A model generated the notes under the pieces. The model had not been told where the DNA came from, did not search any database, and saw only the letters and a list, made by a program, of their open reading frames with translations. Shown here one piece after another: positions 22,859 to 34,115 of a stretch of 64,000 bases of DNA; position 1 is the stretch's first letter; each line of letters begins with the position of its first letter. The position numbers were made by a program, and so were the translations under genes. Source of the DNA: Endothia cerciana (lineage: Eukaryota; Ascomycota; Sordariomycetes; Diaporthales; Cryphonectriaceae); NCBI GenBank assembly GCA_026119935.1, contig JALRMH010000023.1, positions 1 to 64,000 of the forward strand, read 5' to 3'.

Positions 22859-23878
22859 TCACCAGTCGCCTTCAAAGGCATCGTAGATGACCTCCGAGCA
22901 ATCTTGCAGATACCGCACGTCAACACCCTGAACGATCACCTTGACCATGCTAAGACTCAGTTAGCACTAGTCATTGTGTTCACGATGTCGGGGCACGCGG
23001 AAAGACAAGCAGTTACAAAGGGTTGATGCAGGAGGAAAAGGTATAGACTTACGCATTGACGTAAGCCACGTCCCAGGCCTACTGGTCACGGGCATACAAC
23101 TGCCAGGTGTCGGTCGACGCGGGATCCAGAGCTAGAGACTTGTCACTGTGCAGGATGGTAGGCGCGCTGCCGACCAATACCTCAGTGTAGTAAGTTGGGC
23201 TGTCCATGACGCCTGGTGTGGTGTCAAACGGCACGCGAGACAGGTTGCCTCCAATGCTGTGGGCACCCATCAACGCAACAAGGTCTTCAAGTGAGAACCC
23301 CCTGGCACCGAAGATTTCGATCAAGGTTGAAGCGTCGGAGGTTTGATTCGGTATCTGGCCTTGAGGTGCTGGAGTTGGGTTGTCCTGTCTTCCGACATAG
23401 AAGGGGATGTACGGGCCCCACGGGCAGGCCTTGTTAGCGATGGCTGGACTGCGTCAGCAGGCCTAAATTGACCCTATGGATGGGAGAACGTGATGAACCT
23501 ACAGCCAGCGAGGTTGATCAGGTCAGCAGCACCGACACGGTAATCCTTGTACATCTTGTAGAGAACACCACAGATGTGAATCATCTGCTGATTCTCTGGA
23601 CGCTTGGTGCACTCGTCGGTCAGGATGATGGAGCCGTCGCAGCCGCCATCAGGGAAGCAGTCGTAGAAGGGCAGTTGGACAGCCTGGGCAGCAAGCTGGG
23701 CACATTCGCCATGATCGTCAATGAAGTAGTATTTGAGTTCCTTTGCGATGTACTTCCAGACTACGTCGCACTCTGGTTCGTCTGGAGGGCCGCCGCCTGG
23801 AGGACCCCATTGGGCCATGGCTCCGGCGAGCATCAGGCTGGTGACCAGGACCCGTCGCAGAGAAGTGTGACTGAACAT
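22859..23878 (-). pseudogene. class II-type haem peroxidase with an in-frame TAG and altered distal site
   Basis: Three exons with good splice sites, 23878-23503, 23443-23053 and 22949-22859, would encode 285 aa. Codon 247 (23079-23081) is TAG, between YARDQ and AWDVAYVN, and the reading frame, intron 2 and final exon all continue normally after it. MFSHTSLRRVLVTSLMLAGAMAQ is a signal peptide. The fold is the plant/fungal peroxidase superfamily: GGCDGSI (calcium-site region) and MGAHSIGG with the proximal haem His (about 187) are kept. The distal motif that should read RLxFHD reads QLPFYDC, so the catalytic Arg and His are Gln 68 and Tyr 72. Either a decaying gene or a non-peroxidase haem protein truncated to 246 aa. 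A sequencing error at the TAG is possible. Confidence 0.75.
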
Positions 23879-24613
23879 CTTGGCGGGATGAAGAGATTGA
23901 AAGGATGGATTCCTGGGATAGATGAGTCGGAAAGGAATGCTTGCTGAGGATGTGGCGGCTGCAGCAATAGCCAAAAAGAAGAGTGCTGCAGTTAGGACTC
24001 AGCGTGGTTGAGCGTGAGGGTGTCGAGGAGAAAGCAGTAGAGGTAAACATGGAAGGCGGAAGACCTGCACTTTGGACAGGAGATTTGTGAGAGTCTGAGC
24101 TGATCCCACTTGCCTCTGCTGATATGAAGAGACCGTCGTGGCTTCCATATTTTACTCGAGCCCTTCTTTCGCCATCGGCCCAGTGTGACTGCTCGCTCTG
24201 AGACAAAAGGCTGGAAGCAGGAGTGGAAGCAGGAGTGGAAGCAGGAGTGGAAGCAGGAGTGGAAGCAGGAGAGGGCACGTCAGGAGAGGGGAATTCTCAG
24301 CTGTTGGAATATCTTGTCCTTTTCTAACTACCGTGATACTGATTTTGAAGTCGGATGTCTGGGGCTTGAAATGATTTGAATTTATGTAGCTTGGGATGAG
24401 ACGGGCGCTCCTCTCCTATCTGGCATTAATGGCAACAGTCCCTTGTTCGCTCTCGACGATTCATCGTCCTCTTCTAGACGTGACTCTGCATGAAGTTGGC
24501 AAGATGCGATGACAAGAGGCTGAACGTTGTTATTCCGGGATCCTACTGCGCAGGAACAACGTATTTGTAGCGCTGAAGATGTTCTAGAAAGTCTAATCGC
24601 TCAAGCCCTTTTT
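23879..24613. other. intergenic region with minisatellite
   Basis: This is upstream of the peroxidase and downstream of the membrane-protein gene. A perfect 12-bp tandem repeat lies at 24212-24271. No gene is supported; a minus-strand frame over the repeat encodes only PAST repeats. Confidence 0.4.
24212..24271. repeat. five perfect copies of a 12-bp repeat
   Basis: TGGAAGCAGGAG is repeated five times without a mismatch, about 330-390 bp upstream of the peroxidase ATG. Perfect identity suggests recent expansion and a likely length polymorphism. Confidence 0.9.
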
Positions 24614-26050
24614 TTATTTCTCTTCCGATAGAGGACTTTCCAGCCCGCGATCCTGCAGGTAATGCGCACCAAATAACGAAAGCACAAACGCTGTAGTAAA
24701 ACAACACCAGAATTGCCACGTCAGAATGAGGCCACAGATTGGTGGTTGCTTGCCCACGAACTTCGCCGGGTTCACGTTCTTGTTGTGCACCTCTGGGATT
24801 TCTCCGAGCGTCGCCAGAACGGCGATGTAGAACAACCACCCTCCAAGGACCCAGCGGCCTATCAATGCGAGCCTCGGCATCTTGATCCACACCAGCTGAG
24901 ATACAGCAGTAGTGAGGACCGCACCCAGCAGGATACATCCGGCCAGGACAGGCATGTTGACTACATGCCTATGTGACAGCGTCGAGTGCAAGCATGCGAT
25001 GGCAGTGGATGCCCCCATCAGCACTCTTACCCCTAGTGCCCAACGATAACCTAGAATTCGAGCAACCTGCGGCAGCACCCGATAAGAGACTAGAACCCCA
25101 AGAAGAAGAGCTGGAAGAGAGTGCCAGCTGATTTTTATCAGCTCAGATGTGGTCGCCGAAGTCGGTTTCACCTTGACAAAGCTATACAGAACCAGAGCTG
25201 AGATCTGGCAGCACAGAGTTGCGAGGCCTGTGAAGAAGCTTGTAGATGAGATGTTGACATGGTTGTTGACACGAAAGCTGAATTTGGAGTCGTCATCTGC
25301 CTGCCAAATCTTGGCCCTTCTAAGCCTCCGCCAGGTAATGTTCAGGACGTAGGCTAGGTAGAAGAGGTAAGCGACCAACGTCACAAGCGCTGGTCCACCA
25401 TGCAAGCCAGATGTGGGCGTCATAGCCAGTGCCATGAAAATGGCTGGCACGCGGAAGATGAAACCGACAACTGCGCTGGACAGGGGAAGTGCCCATTCTA
25501 AGACTGGGTGGTCGCCGAGCATGTCGAGCTCCCTGAGTATCATGAAGCAGCTGTTGGGAATCTCTGACAGCAGTGCGCCGAGGGCCAGATCAAAACCTCG
25601 ATGAGGTGCATTGAAGATTGCGATGACTGACATGCCCAGGAGGACCAGCACGTGGTGAAGCATCAGCTCCGGATGCTGAGAGAAGTGCACAAGCTCCGTT
25701 ATGGTAACCGTTCCGCGGGAACCCCAGCAAGTCTGCTGGTAGATATTCATGGGAGGGTGAATACCGGCGACATCGTCCTCCGCAGGTGTCATCCATGTTG
25801 CAACGGCGCAGCTGGGGATGGTGAGAAACTTGAAGCCAAGGCCAACCATAAGCCCGACCAGGAATCTTCTCTTGCTCTGGCTATTGTGCAGCCGTCGAAA
25901 CCAGGCCGGCTGGGTGAGCTTCAGGCCTCTCCAGACGCAAACCCAGACTGCAATACACAGCCCAGCCACCTTCAAGAGAAACCCATTGTTGATGATGTCG
26001 ATATACAGGGAGTGTGAGATATCATCCCATAACCCGTGGAGGGGCGCCAT
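24614..26050 (-). CDS. polytopic membrane protein, TLC-like, 478 aa
   Basis: A single exon from ATG 26050 encodes 478 aa with about 10-12 hydrophobic segments, starting near residue 28 and ending near 465. About residues 125-180 include HPELMLHHVLVLLGM followed by an EIPNSCFMILRELD segment; the paired His and the following acidic/helix pattern resemble the TLC (TRAM-LAG1-CLN8) domain of lipid-synthesis and lipid-sensing ER proteins. The second half is a further membrane bundle that I do not recognise, which makes the protein about twice the size of a simple TLC protein. No signal peptide is needed. It lies between the peroxidase and an MFS transporter. The TLC assignment is tentative; the membrane topology is clear. 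Confidence 0.72.
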   Translation of the reverse strand: MAPLHGLWDDISHSLYIDIINNGFLLKVAGLCIAVWVCVWRGLKLTQPAWFRRLHNSQSKRRFLVGLMVGLGFKFLTIPSCAVATWMTPAEDDVAGIHPPMNIYQQTCWGSRGTVTITELVHFSQHPELMLHHVLVLLGMSVIAIFNAPHRGFDLALGALLSEIPNSCFMILRELDMLGDHPVLEWALPLSSAVVGFIFRVPAIFMALAMTPTSGLHGGPALVTLVAYLFYLAYVLNITWRRLRRAKIWQADDDSKFSFRVNNHVNISSTSFFTGLATLCCQISALVLYSFVKVKPTSATTSELIKISWHSLPALLLGVLVSYRVLPQVARILGYRWALGVRVLMGASTAIACLHSTLSHRHVVNMPVLAGCILLGAVLTTAVSQLVWIKMPRLALIGRWVLGGWLFYIAVLATLGEIPEVHNKNVNPAKFVGKQPPICGLILTWQFWCCFTTAFVLSLFGAHYLQDRGLESPLSEEK

Positions 26051-27337
26051 GATGAATGCGGAACGTTTGACGGCCGAGTGCCGAACGCAGGTCCTCCGAG
26101 GGTGATCTAGTATAGGCCGAGTGTTCCAATTCAGCTATTGAGTAGCAGAAGGCAGTATACCTTTCTGTGTAGCCGGCGAAAGAAAGCCTCTTCCTGACTT
26201 GTCACAGACTTTTCCAAGGTCGTGTGTCCCAGTGCTTCACCTGTCGATAAGCTGTTCAAGAAGCGTGTTCATGCGTATGTATATAATACATAGCGTTCGA
26301 AAGGGCCCAAAAAGATGATGTCAAGTCTGTGTATGCAACGAACGATTGTATGGATAGACGTGGTCATGGTGACGATGAGACAAGAGGACGAGGAGCAAGC
26401 AAGGCCTACGCCTAGTTATATCCTCGACTTCGGCGGAGGGACCTGACATCGTCGGGCGAGTCCCGCCGCTTCCATGGTGAATCACTTGTCATCTTATGCG
26501 CACTTTCCCAGGTCGGGTCGGTGTCTCTTGGTGAGCCTTCAAGTTGGGCAAGCTAGGCTGGTCTGGGTGCTAGGAATGGTAGCTCGTAACACACCTACAG
26601 CAATCCTGGTAGCTGTCAGCTACGGGCCGGGCGCAGAATATGTCGGTTAGAGTACGAACATATGATCGATGCTCTCATAGCGCGAGCAGCTCGAGCTCTA
26701 GCCTCAAGACTAGTGTAGCTCAGGGGGACCGGAGTGGATGGTCAGGACGGTGACGGAACGACATAGGCCTAAGTCGATAGTCTCTGGACAGCTGGAGCGG
26801 CTTGGGGGAACAGGTCGAGCGACAGTCCGCCAAGGGACTGGACTTCCAGCTGCTCTTTGACCGACTTACGACTCGATATCAGGTAGGAGATGATCCTGCC
26901 AGCTGAGAAGGAGTGAGCTTAGCGACCGCCCTAACCTAGACACTACCGCAGGTACCTGAGTCGATCCAAAAATCAACCAAAGGGGGCAAGTACATTAGCA
27001 TCATCGACGAGAGCCTTCCATGACGATCAGCGGGCTTACCCATCACAGCGTAGGAGTCTTCATTTGCCAACACAGGATGGGAACTCACGCGCTGGGAAGT
27101 ATCCCGCTAGTGACCCGGCCTTGGAGGACTGGCACCGTCCTGAGCTGGACACCAGGGTGCCTAGGTGTGGCACGGATACTCGCCGATCATAGATCCGTGG
27201 TTCGCGGCGCCAACACGCTCTTTTCAAAAGCAGATTTTGATGCTATCAACCTGTTCCTTCATCAAATTTTTTTTTTTTTTTTTCTTCTTTGCCCCTCCCC
27301 ATCTTCATCCCAATGAGCCACCGTCGTGTCCGTCCCA
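26051..27337. other. divergent intergenic region
   Basis: About 1.3 kb between the membrane-protein start (minus) and the MFS start (plus). A run of about 19 T lies near 27267-27285, roughly 60 bp before the MFS ATG. I see no gene. Confidence 0.4.
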
Positions 27338-29784
27338 ATGGCAAGCAAGGACAAGACAGTGTTCCAACAGCACCGCGAGAAAGCTGACCAGGCATCTGGA
27401 TTACCTCTCGAATCCCAGCCAGCAGACTGGCTGGTGCCGGCGCCGTTGAGCGGCGGGCACAAGTCGGCGATGGCTTCACGTTCGTTCCGGGGCGCCGTGG
27501 CTGTAGCAAACGGCGGAAGCACCAACCCGTCCGGGGCGGATCGAGGCGTTTCCTCGAGGGGAGCTCCCGTCGAGCCCAGGCAGCATTCTTCTTCAGAACG
27601 AGAAGGCCTGTCAGGCCTGAAGAGATGGCGGAAATGGTCTCTCTTCGCCTGCTCCTGCCTGTTGCAATTCCTGCTCCAGCTTGACATGGCCTCGGTGGCG
27701 GTCACACTTCCGGTATGGGCAACCGCCGTCAAAACTGACTGGAACCGACTTCCACAGCGAGTCCGCAGACTAACGCCTAAGCCTTACCTAGAAAATCGCC
27801 AAAGACCTCACTGCCAGCCAAGTCCTCGTCTTTACCGTCGCCACCGGCTACTTCTTGGCGCAGTCCGTCTTCCAGCTCGTCTTCTCCCACGTTTCCCACG
27901 CTATGGGTCGCAAGTACGCCTACTTGTCCGGCATCGTCCTTTACATTATCGGTGCTATCATTGCCGCGGCCAGCATATGCACCCGGCAGCTGATCGGAGC
28001 CCGTGTGGTACAGGGCGTAGGTGCTGCCGGCATGTTCACAATGTCTGCTATCGTGATCGTCGAGATCATGCAGCCGCGGCAGAGGGCGGCGTGGTCAGCC
28101 ATCTCGCAGGCTTCTGGGGCCCTTGGGAATATCTGCGGACCTTTGTTCGCGGCTCTGCTGTTTAAGCGGTTCACTTGGGTCAGTCTCTACAGCACACTGC
28201 TTGGCTTGGTGCTTCCTTTTGTCAAAGAGTTCTTGTGCGGCATCCTCGAGCTGACGCGGCATACAGCGCTCGATCTTCTGGATGGAGATCGTGTTCTCCG
28301 GCATCCTGTTCGTGTCACTAGCGTTCCTTCTTCCCAACTGGCGGGATCGAAAGACCAACCCCCTCGCCGTGCTCAAGGACTGCGACTGGACCGGTATGCT
28401 CCTGTTTCTGATCTGCTCCACTGCGACTCTCACCCCCATCAACATTGGCGGCACGGTGCAGCCCTGGGGCTCTCCAGTGGTTATCAGCTGCTTTGTCGTC
28501 GGCGCGGTCAGCCTGGTCACCCTGATCATTCACCAGCGCTGCATCGCAAAGAACCCAGCCTTTCCTCGGGAGGTCTTCAGCCGGCCCGTGACGAACGCCG
28601 CCTTTCTGGGAAGTGTCATCAGTGGGATGGTGCTGAGCATGGTCTTCTACAACCTCGTGCTCTTCTGGGAAGGCGTGCGCCACCTGCACACCATGAAGGT
28701 TGGAGTGATGCTTCTCTCCGTAACCCTAGCCTATGCCGTCTCTGCAGCGCTCACGGGTATTGCCATCAAGATTTGGGGCCACATAAAATGGGCCACCATC
28801 GCAGGCACGGTCTCTGCCATCCTGGGCCTGGCTCTGATGTACTTCATGTCCCAGACGACGCCGGTCCCGCCGCTCGTCCTGATCAGTATGGTCGCGGCGG
28901 CCGGGTGCGGCATCTTCCTGCCTGCCATGATCAATACGATCTTGGCCTCGACCGAGAAGAACTGGCACAGTCACGCGATTGCCATGCGGACGCTGCTTTA
29001 CACCGCGGGCCAGTGCATGGGCATCTCCGTCGGGCTGGCCATCTTCACCAACAAGTTCGCCAAGGAGCTTGTGAAGATCAACGGCGGCATCCCGAACCAG
29101 GATGCCGCCATCACGCCGCAGAGCCTCATGCGCGTCATCAAGGACCTCCCGCCGGACAGCGAGGTTATCGTGCTGATTGTGGACGCCCTGCGCTGGGTCT
29201 GGGGCGCCGCGTGCATCATGGCGGTGGTGGCGGGGGCGCTGGCGTGCGTGTTCAAGTGTCCGGATCTCCCGAAGGACAGCAGGGGTGGGAAGGCAGATGG
29301 GGAGGGGAGGCAGGATGAGGTCAAGAGCCGGCGCCGGTCTCCCTCCCTCGAGAACATCAAACTGATCGTGCTGCCAAAGCCCTCACTTGGCATGACCTCG
29401 ACCCGTTCGTCGGGCTCCGGGTCAAAGTCCGACTCCCCCTCGAGTTCTGCATCAAACTCAGCGGTGGGCTCGATCCTCTCGCACCAGCCGCTGGGCACGA
29501 ACTTCCCGTTGAATTCCCCACTGTTGGGCCAGGAGCGAGGGACAGAGGGTTCCGGTGCCGACGGGGCGACTCGAGTTGAGCCAGAGACTAGATGGCGGGG
29601 CCTGGGTCTGGACGGGCCTAATTCGGTTGAAACAAGCGGTAAGGACTGGATTTTGGTTGGTCACGGTTTGGAGGACTTTGGCTTCGTCGAGGACAAGCCC
29701 ACTGATCCCTTCAGCAACAGAAAGTCTGGTTCCCTGACGGGGTATGCTCTGCTGGAACGGTCAGTGCTCCTTGGGCACGTGTAA
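27338..29784 (+). CDS. MFS drug:H+ antiporter-like transporter with long tails, 759 aa
   Basis: Three exons in phase: 27338-27712, 27792-28178 and 28267-29784. After a hydrophilic N-terminal extension of about 100 residues comes the first membrane helix (FACSCLLQFLLQLDMASVAVTLP). GRKYAYLSGIVLYIIGA and IGARVVQGVGAAGMFTM correspond to the motif A/B regions of multidrug-type MFS proteins. Twelve to fourteen membrane segments end near residue 575. The C-terminal tail of over 150 residues is Ser/Gly-rich and disordered. Typical members have about 530-580 residues, so both tails are extra; the C-terminal frame may include an unrecognised intron or UTR. It probably exports small molecules at the plasma membrane. 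It is convergent with the beta-mannosidase gene. Confidence 0.85.
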
Positions 29785-29986
29785 CCTGGGGATAGCCCTT
29801 GATCACAGCGAATCGGCTCTGAACATTCTTTGGACTAGGCGCAGGGAGCAATTGTCTAGCTATCAGGGCCTAATTTGATTTCTGTGTCGTACGGGACCGT
29901 CCCCTCCACAGAGCTATCAGTGCCTAGCAACTCGTCGTCAGCATAAGGATGATGTCAAGTTCGAAGCGTCTCACCTCGCCTGCTAA

Positions 29987-32637
29987 TTAAACCATGCCCA
30001 GGTACCGCGTCGCAAAAACCGTATCCTTCCTCGCCCCCTTGACGCCGATGCTCACAACCTCACCAGGGACAACATCCACAAGATTGTCCTCAAACTTGAC
30101 ACCGTCATCCTCACACTCTAGCGCGAGCCCCTTGACAGGCACCTCGGCACTGACGTCGACAGCGGTACCCTCCCCGTCTAGCACGGCCTTCAGCTCATTG
30201 GGCTTCTGGAGATGCAGGTACTTGAGCGGCTCTGGCCAGTTGACGTAGCGCGCGAGCTGTTTCCCGCTGTCCTTGGAGACGATGTATGCCGCGACCACGG
30301 TGCGGGCTTCCTCGCCCTTGCCTGGGTGGGCGACGGGGACCTCCATGGCGAGGATCTCGGTGGAGCGGTTCTCCCTGAGGAGGACGTCGGCTTTGGCCGT
30401 ATCCGAGAAGGTCTCCCCCCCGGTCTCGACGTCGAAAGCCTTGACGATGCAGTCCACCTTGACGTCGTCCAGCGTGAGGTTCGAACCCCAAATCTCGATG
30501 ACGCTCTTCACGTCGACGTCGACGCGTGTGTACTTGTCCCTCGGGTGACGATGCTCCCGCCGCGTTATGCCAATGCTCAGCGGGGCCATCTCGCGCTTGA
30601 CGGTAAAGTAGGCATGCTTCGGCCGCAGGTAGTAATCCACAATCGACCAGCTTGTGACCGGCCAGCAATCATTGATCTGCCATACCAAGGCGCCCGCCGA
30701 GTACTCTTTCCCAGGTCCCTTCCACTGCCTCTTCCACAGGCGGTATGCAGACGCGATGCACTCGCCCTGCATGAGCTGGGTGCAGTAGACGAACTGCTCG
30801 ATGGGGTCGGGGGCGTACCGGAAGTTCTCAACAAGGTAAAGGGCGATGCGCCGCTCGTGTCCGTCAGCTTTATTGTGGAAGTCGACTGTGCTGCTTTGTG
30901 GGTAGCGGTCCGGGTCGCCTTTGCCGAGGGGCAGGTAGGACTCGATGGTCTTGATGTGTGGGAAGGCCTCCATCCCGAACTCGGAGATGAAGCGCCCGAC
31001 GAGCTTGTCGAAGTTTTGGTACTTCTCCTGGCTGCCGTGCCAGACGTTCCACTGATGGAGGTCGCTGCGGGAAAGGTTAGCTTGACATCCCTGACGAATG
31101 GTAGAACAATGCCACGCAGGCTTTCAGAGGGGGCACGGAGGAGTTCTAACCCAACAGTTGGATCCGACGTGGGCTTGCCACCGCCCCAAGGGCTGCCAAA
31201 ATGATAGTACGTCCCAGGGATAAGCTCTTTGCATACGCCGGCGAGGACCTTCTCGTATATGTAGCGTGCAGGAAAGTCCGTCTTGAGCCAGGACTCGGCA
31301 TCCTTGTTGTCATAATCATACGTCAAACCCGCCGACTCCTGGTACTGGTAATCCTCGTTGTTACCCGCCCAGATGACAATGCTTGGGTGGTGGCGCAGGA
31401 GCCTGACGTTCTCTTCTGCTTCGCGCTTGATGGACTTCAGGATTTCGGGGTGGGCCGGGTAGTTGCCGCACCCGAACATGAAGTCCTGCCAGACGAGTAT
31501 GCCGTATTCGTCGCAGGCATCGTAAAAAGCCTGGTCCTCGTATATGCCGCCACCCCAGACACGGATCATTACCTGATTGCCATCCGCCACGAGTTTGACC
31601 CAGTCGTAGTATCGCTGCCGGCTGATCCTTGGTAGAAAATTGTCTGCCGGAATCCAGTCCGACCCCCCGCAGTATATCGGGATGTTGTTGACCTGAAAGA
31701 AGAAAGAGGCGCCAGGCTGGCCCTCCAGGGGCCGTTGTATAAGCTCGGCCCGACGAAGACCGATCTTCTTGGTCATCGTGTCGACCTCCTCGCCGGCGTC
31801 ACTGAGAAGCGTCGCGGTGACAGTGTAAAGAGGCTGCTCGCCGTATCGAGCCGGATACCACAGCGACGGGCTAGAAATGTGAAATGTTGCTCGTACGTCC
31901 CCATTTCCCTCGATGGTCTCCGTCGCCACAGGTTTTCCGTCCAGGGACACCTTGAAGCTGACTTTGTTCGCCGTCCCATCGACTGAAGCATGCGCAATGA
32001 CCGTCGCCGATCTCAGGTCCTCGTCGACGTTGGTGTCGAAGTAGAGATCTGACAGGCGGGAGTCATAGATCTCCAGATTGACTGGCCGCCAAGGACCGCA
32101 GGTGTTGAGAACGGGGCCCCAGTCCCACCCGAACTCGTACTGTGCCTTCCTCACAGCCAGTCTCGAATTGTCCCCATTCCAGCACCCCCACTTGTGGGCG
32201 GGGTGCTTCTCGACCTCCTCCCAGCCCCGGAGGTAGGCGCTGTCGAATGTGATGACCAGCTCATTGTCGCCCTCCCTGAGCGTCGAGGTCACGTCCACAC
32301 GCTCGGGGGTGAACATGTTGTCCGAGTCCAGGATCTTGGAACCGTTCAGGACCACCGTGGCGAAGGTGTCCAGCCCGTCGAAGGCCAGCACGGCCCTGCT
32401 GCCGTCCTCGACACCCGGGGCCGTGAATCTTGTCCGATAGACCCATGCTCTCTCGCCGATCCACTGGACGTCGACCTCATTCTTGCCGACGAAGGGGTCC
32501 GGGATGAGGCCGTGGTGCATGAGGTCGAGGTGGACATTGGTCGGGAACTGGGCCACGGCGAGGAAGCTGGCGTCGTCCTTGCCGGCCTGCCTGAACTCCC
32601 AGTTCCTGTGGATGGGGATGACCCTCCGCGGCGTCAT
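29987..32637 (-). CDS. mndB: beta-mannosidase, GH2 (intracellular B type), 854 aa
   Basis: Two exons, 32637-31151 and 31064-29987 (donor GTTAGA, acceptor CCGCAG), read through DPTVGDLHQW. With ATG 32637 (MTPRRVIPIHRNWEFRQAG) the length is 854 aa, close to the roughly 845 of fungal B-type enzymes. GH2 layout: sugar-binding beta domain, immunoglobulin-like domain, TIM barrel. The acid/base Glu is in IWAGNNEDY (about 428) and the nucleophile Glu in ISEFGMEAFP (about 524). YEFGWDWGP is a family signature. It hydrolyses terminal beta-mannosyl residues of manno-oligosaccharides. An upstream in-frame ATG at 32772 would add 45 Pro/Ser-rich residues with a weak hydrophobic patch, not a convincing signal peptide, so I prefer the shorter start. 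Confidence 0.93.
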
Positions 32638-34115
32638 GTTGTGAGGTGGGTGGACGGGATGCTGGCCGTCCTGTGTGTGAAGAGGGGTCGCGGGTGGGGC
32701 GGACGACGATAAGCCCAGGACCGCGAGGGCAGAGGATGCTGGGGGGTGCGAGGAGGGGGTGTTCCTCGTCATGGCGGCCGGAGGAGGGCCAGGAGCGGGC
32801 GAGGGCGATGGTATACCTTTTTATGAGGAGACTCTGGGTGTGTGTTGTAGTATAGGGTCGGATTGGGCTGTTGGAGAAGAAAGCTGCAGTGGGTTGCCAT
32901 ATCGGGACGGGAGGCAGGTGGCGTGCCGTAGGTTCGATGTGGACCCCCCTTGCTCGCAGCCATCCACCATCCACCATCCACTGTCCACCGTCCCACCGTC
33001 CCACCGTCCCCATCAACTCTCACCTCAAACCCTACTCGCCCTGCCTGCTGCCGCCCTGCCCACAATGTCCTGCCTGCTGCAGGTACCGGGTACAGCACCA
33101 GGGGACGGCATTTTGCAAGGCCAGTAGATCGTCTCGGGCGTTATCGCCTGCATGCTGCAGGCTGATGTGTCTTGAGCAAGATCGACCCCTGATGGCTTCC
33201 ATGCCGCTCTGCTCACCCTCCCTCCCTGCTCAACAGTGGAAGGGGTCCAACAATCTACAGGGCATCTCCCGGTATGGTTATCAGAAGGGCGTAATGGCTG
33301 ATCCTGGAAGCCCTGGATCCAACGATGAGCCGGGACGTCGGGCAGAACTCCCTACAAGCACGCCGTGGCGCTGGTGGCTTGCTCCGAGGATCAGCCTTCA
33401 CGGAGCCGGCCAGTGAGTGGGTGGGTTTTAGGCAGTAGGTCCTCCGGCCGAGCAGAGAATTTTGCATATCGTATGCAGCCCCGGCGACGCTGTGACGTAC
33501 GTGAGGTGACGGATCGATTTCTTCCGCCCACCTTGGTCTGGGCCGTGTCGAAACGAACTTGGGGGTTTTCGGCTGCAGCCCGGCTCGGGGATGCGACCTG
33601 CAATGTAGCCTCGGCTTGCGGATACGAGATACTGGTGGGCGTGGCCGAGGCGGCTGTCTGCCTTGTGCTGCTCCGTATCCATAGGGCCACACGTGCAGCG
33701 CGAGACCCCTCCTCTCGCAGGCTCACGATACGGACGGCAGTTGAAGCGGTGCCCGCCCCTGGGGTCCATCATCATCAGAATTACTATGTGACTTCTTTCC
33801 GTGTCGCAGGGGCCAATCCCGGCCTCCCCTCGTGCTGATTCCGAGAGACAATAGCGACAGTGTAAGGGCAGCCCAGCCCGTCGGTCCCGTAGACGCCCCC
33901 GCTCCGCTTTTACCAGCCAGCCAGCCAACACTTCCTCTCTATCGTATCCAGAAAGACATTCCCAAACGCCTCACGTCCATCTGTACCGTCGCACGCTGCA
34001 TCCGTGGCCGTGAGGAATCCAAGACCACCCAGGGCTAGCCCTCGTGCCGGTCGCCAGCAGCGCCAGCCGCAGCAAGCCGAGCGACGGTGAGCCGTGCCGC
34101 GGGACGAGGAGCCCC
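32638..34115. other. intergenic region between two minus-strand genes
   Basis: About 1.5 kb. CCACCGTCCC-type short repeats appear near 32975-33010. Open frames are present but are GC-driven and lack domains. It should contain the beta-mannosidase promoter and the GTPase 3' end. Confidence 0.4.

Noticed and set aside
30212..31204. 330-codon plus-strand frame
   Set aside because: It is the antisense shadow of the beta-mannosidase gene and has no domain of its own.
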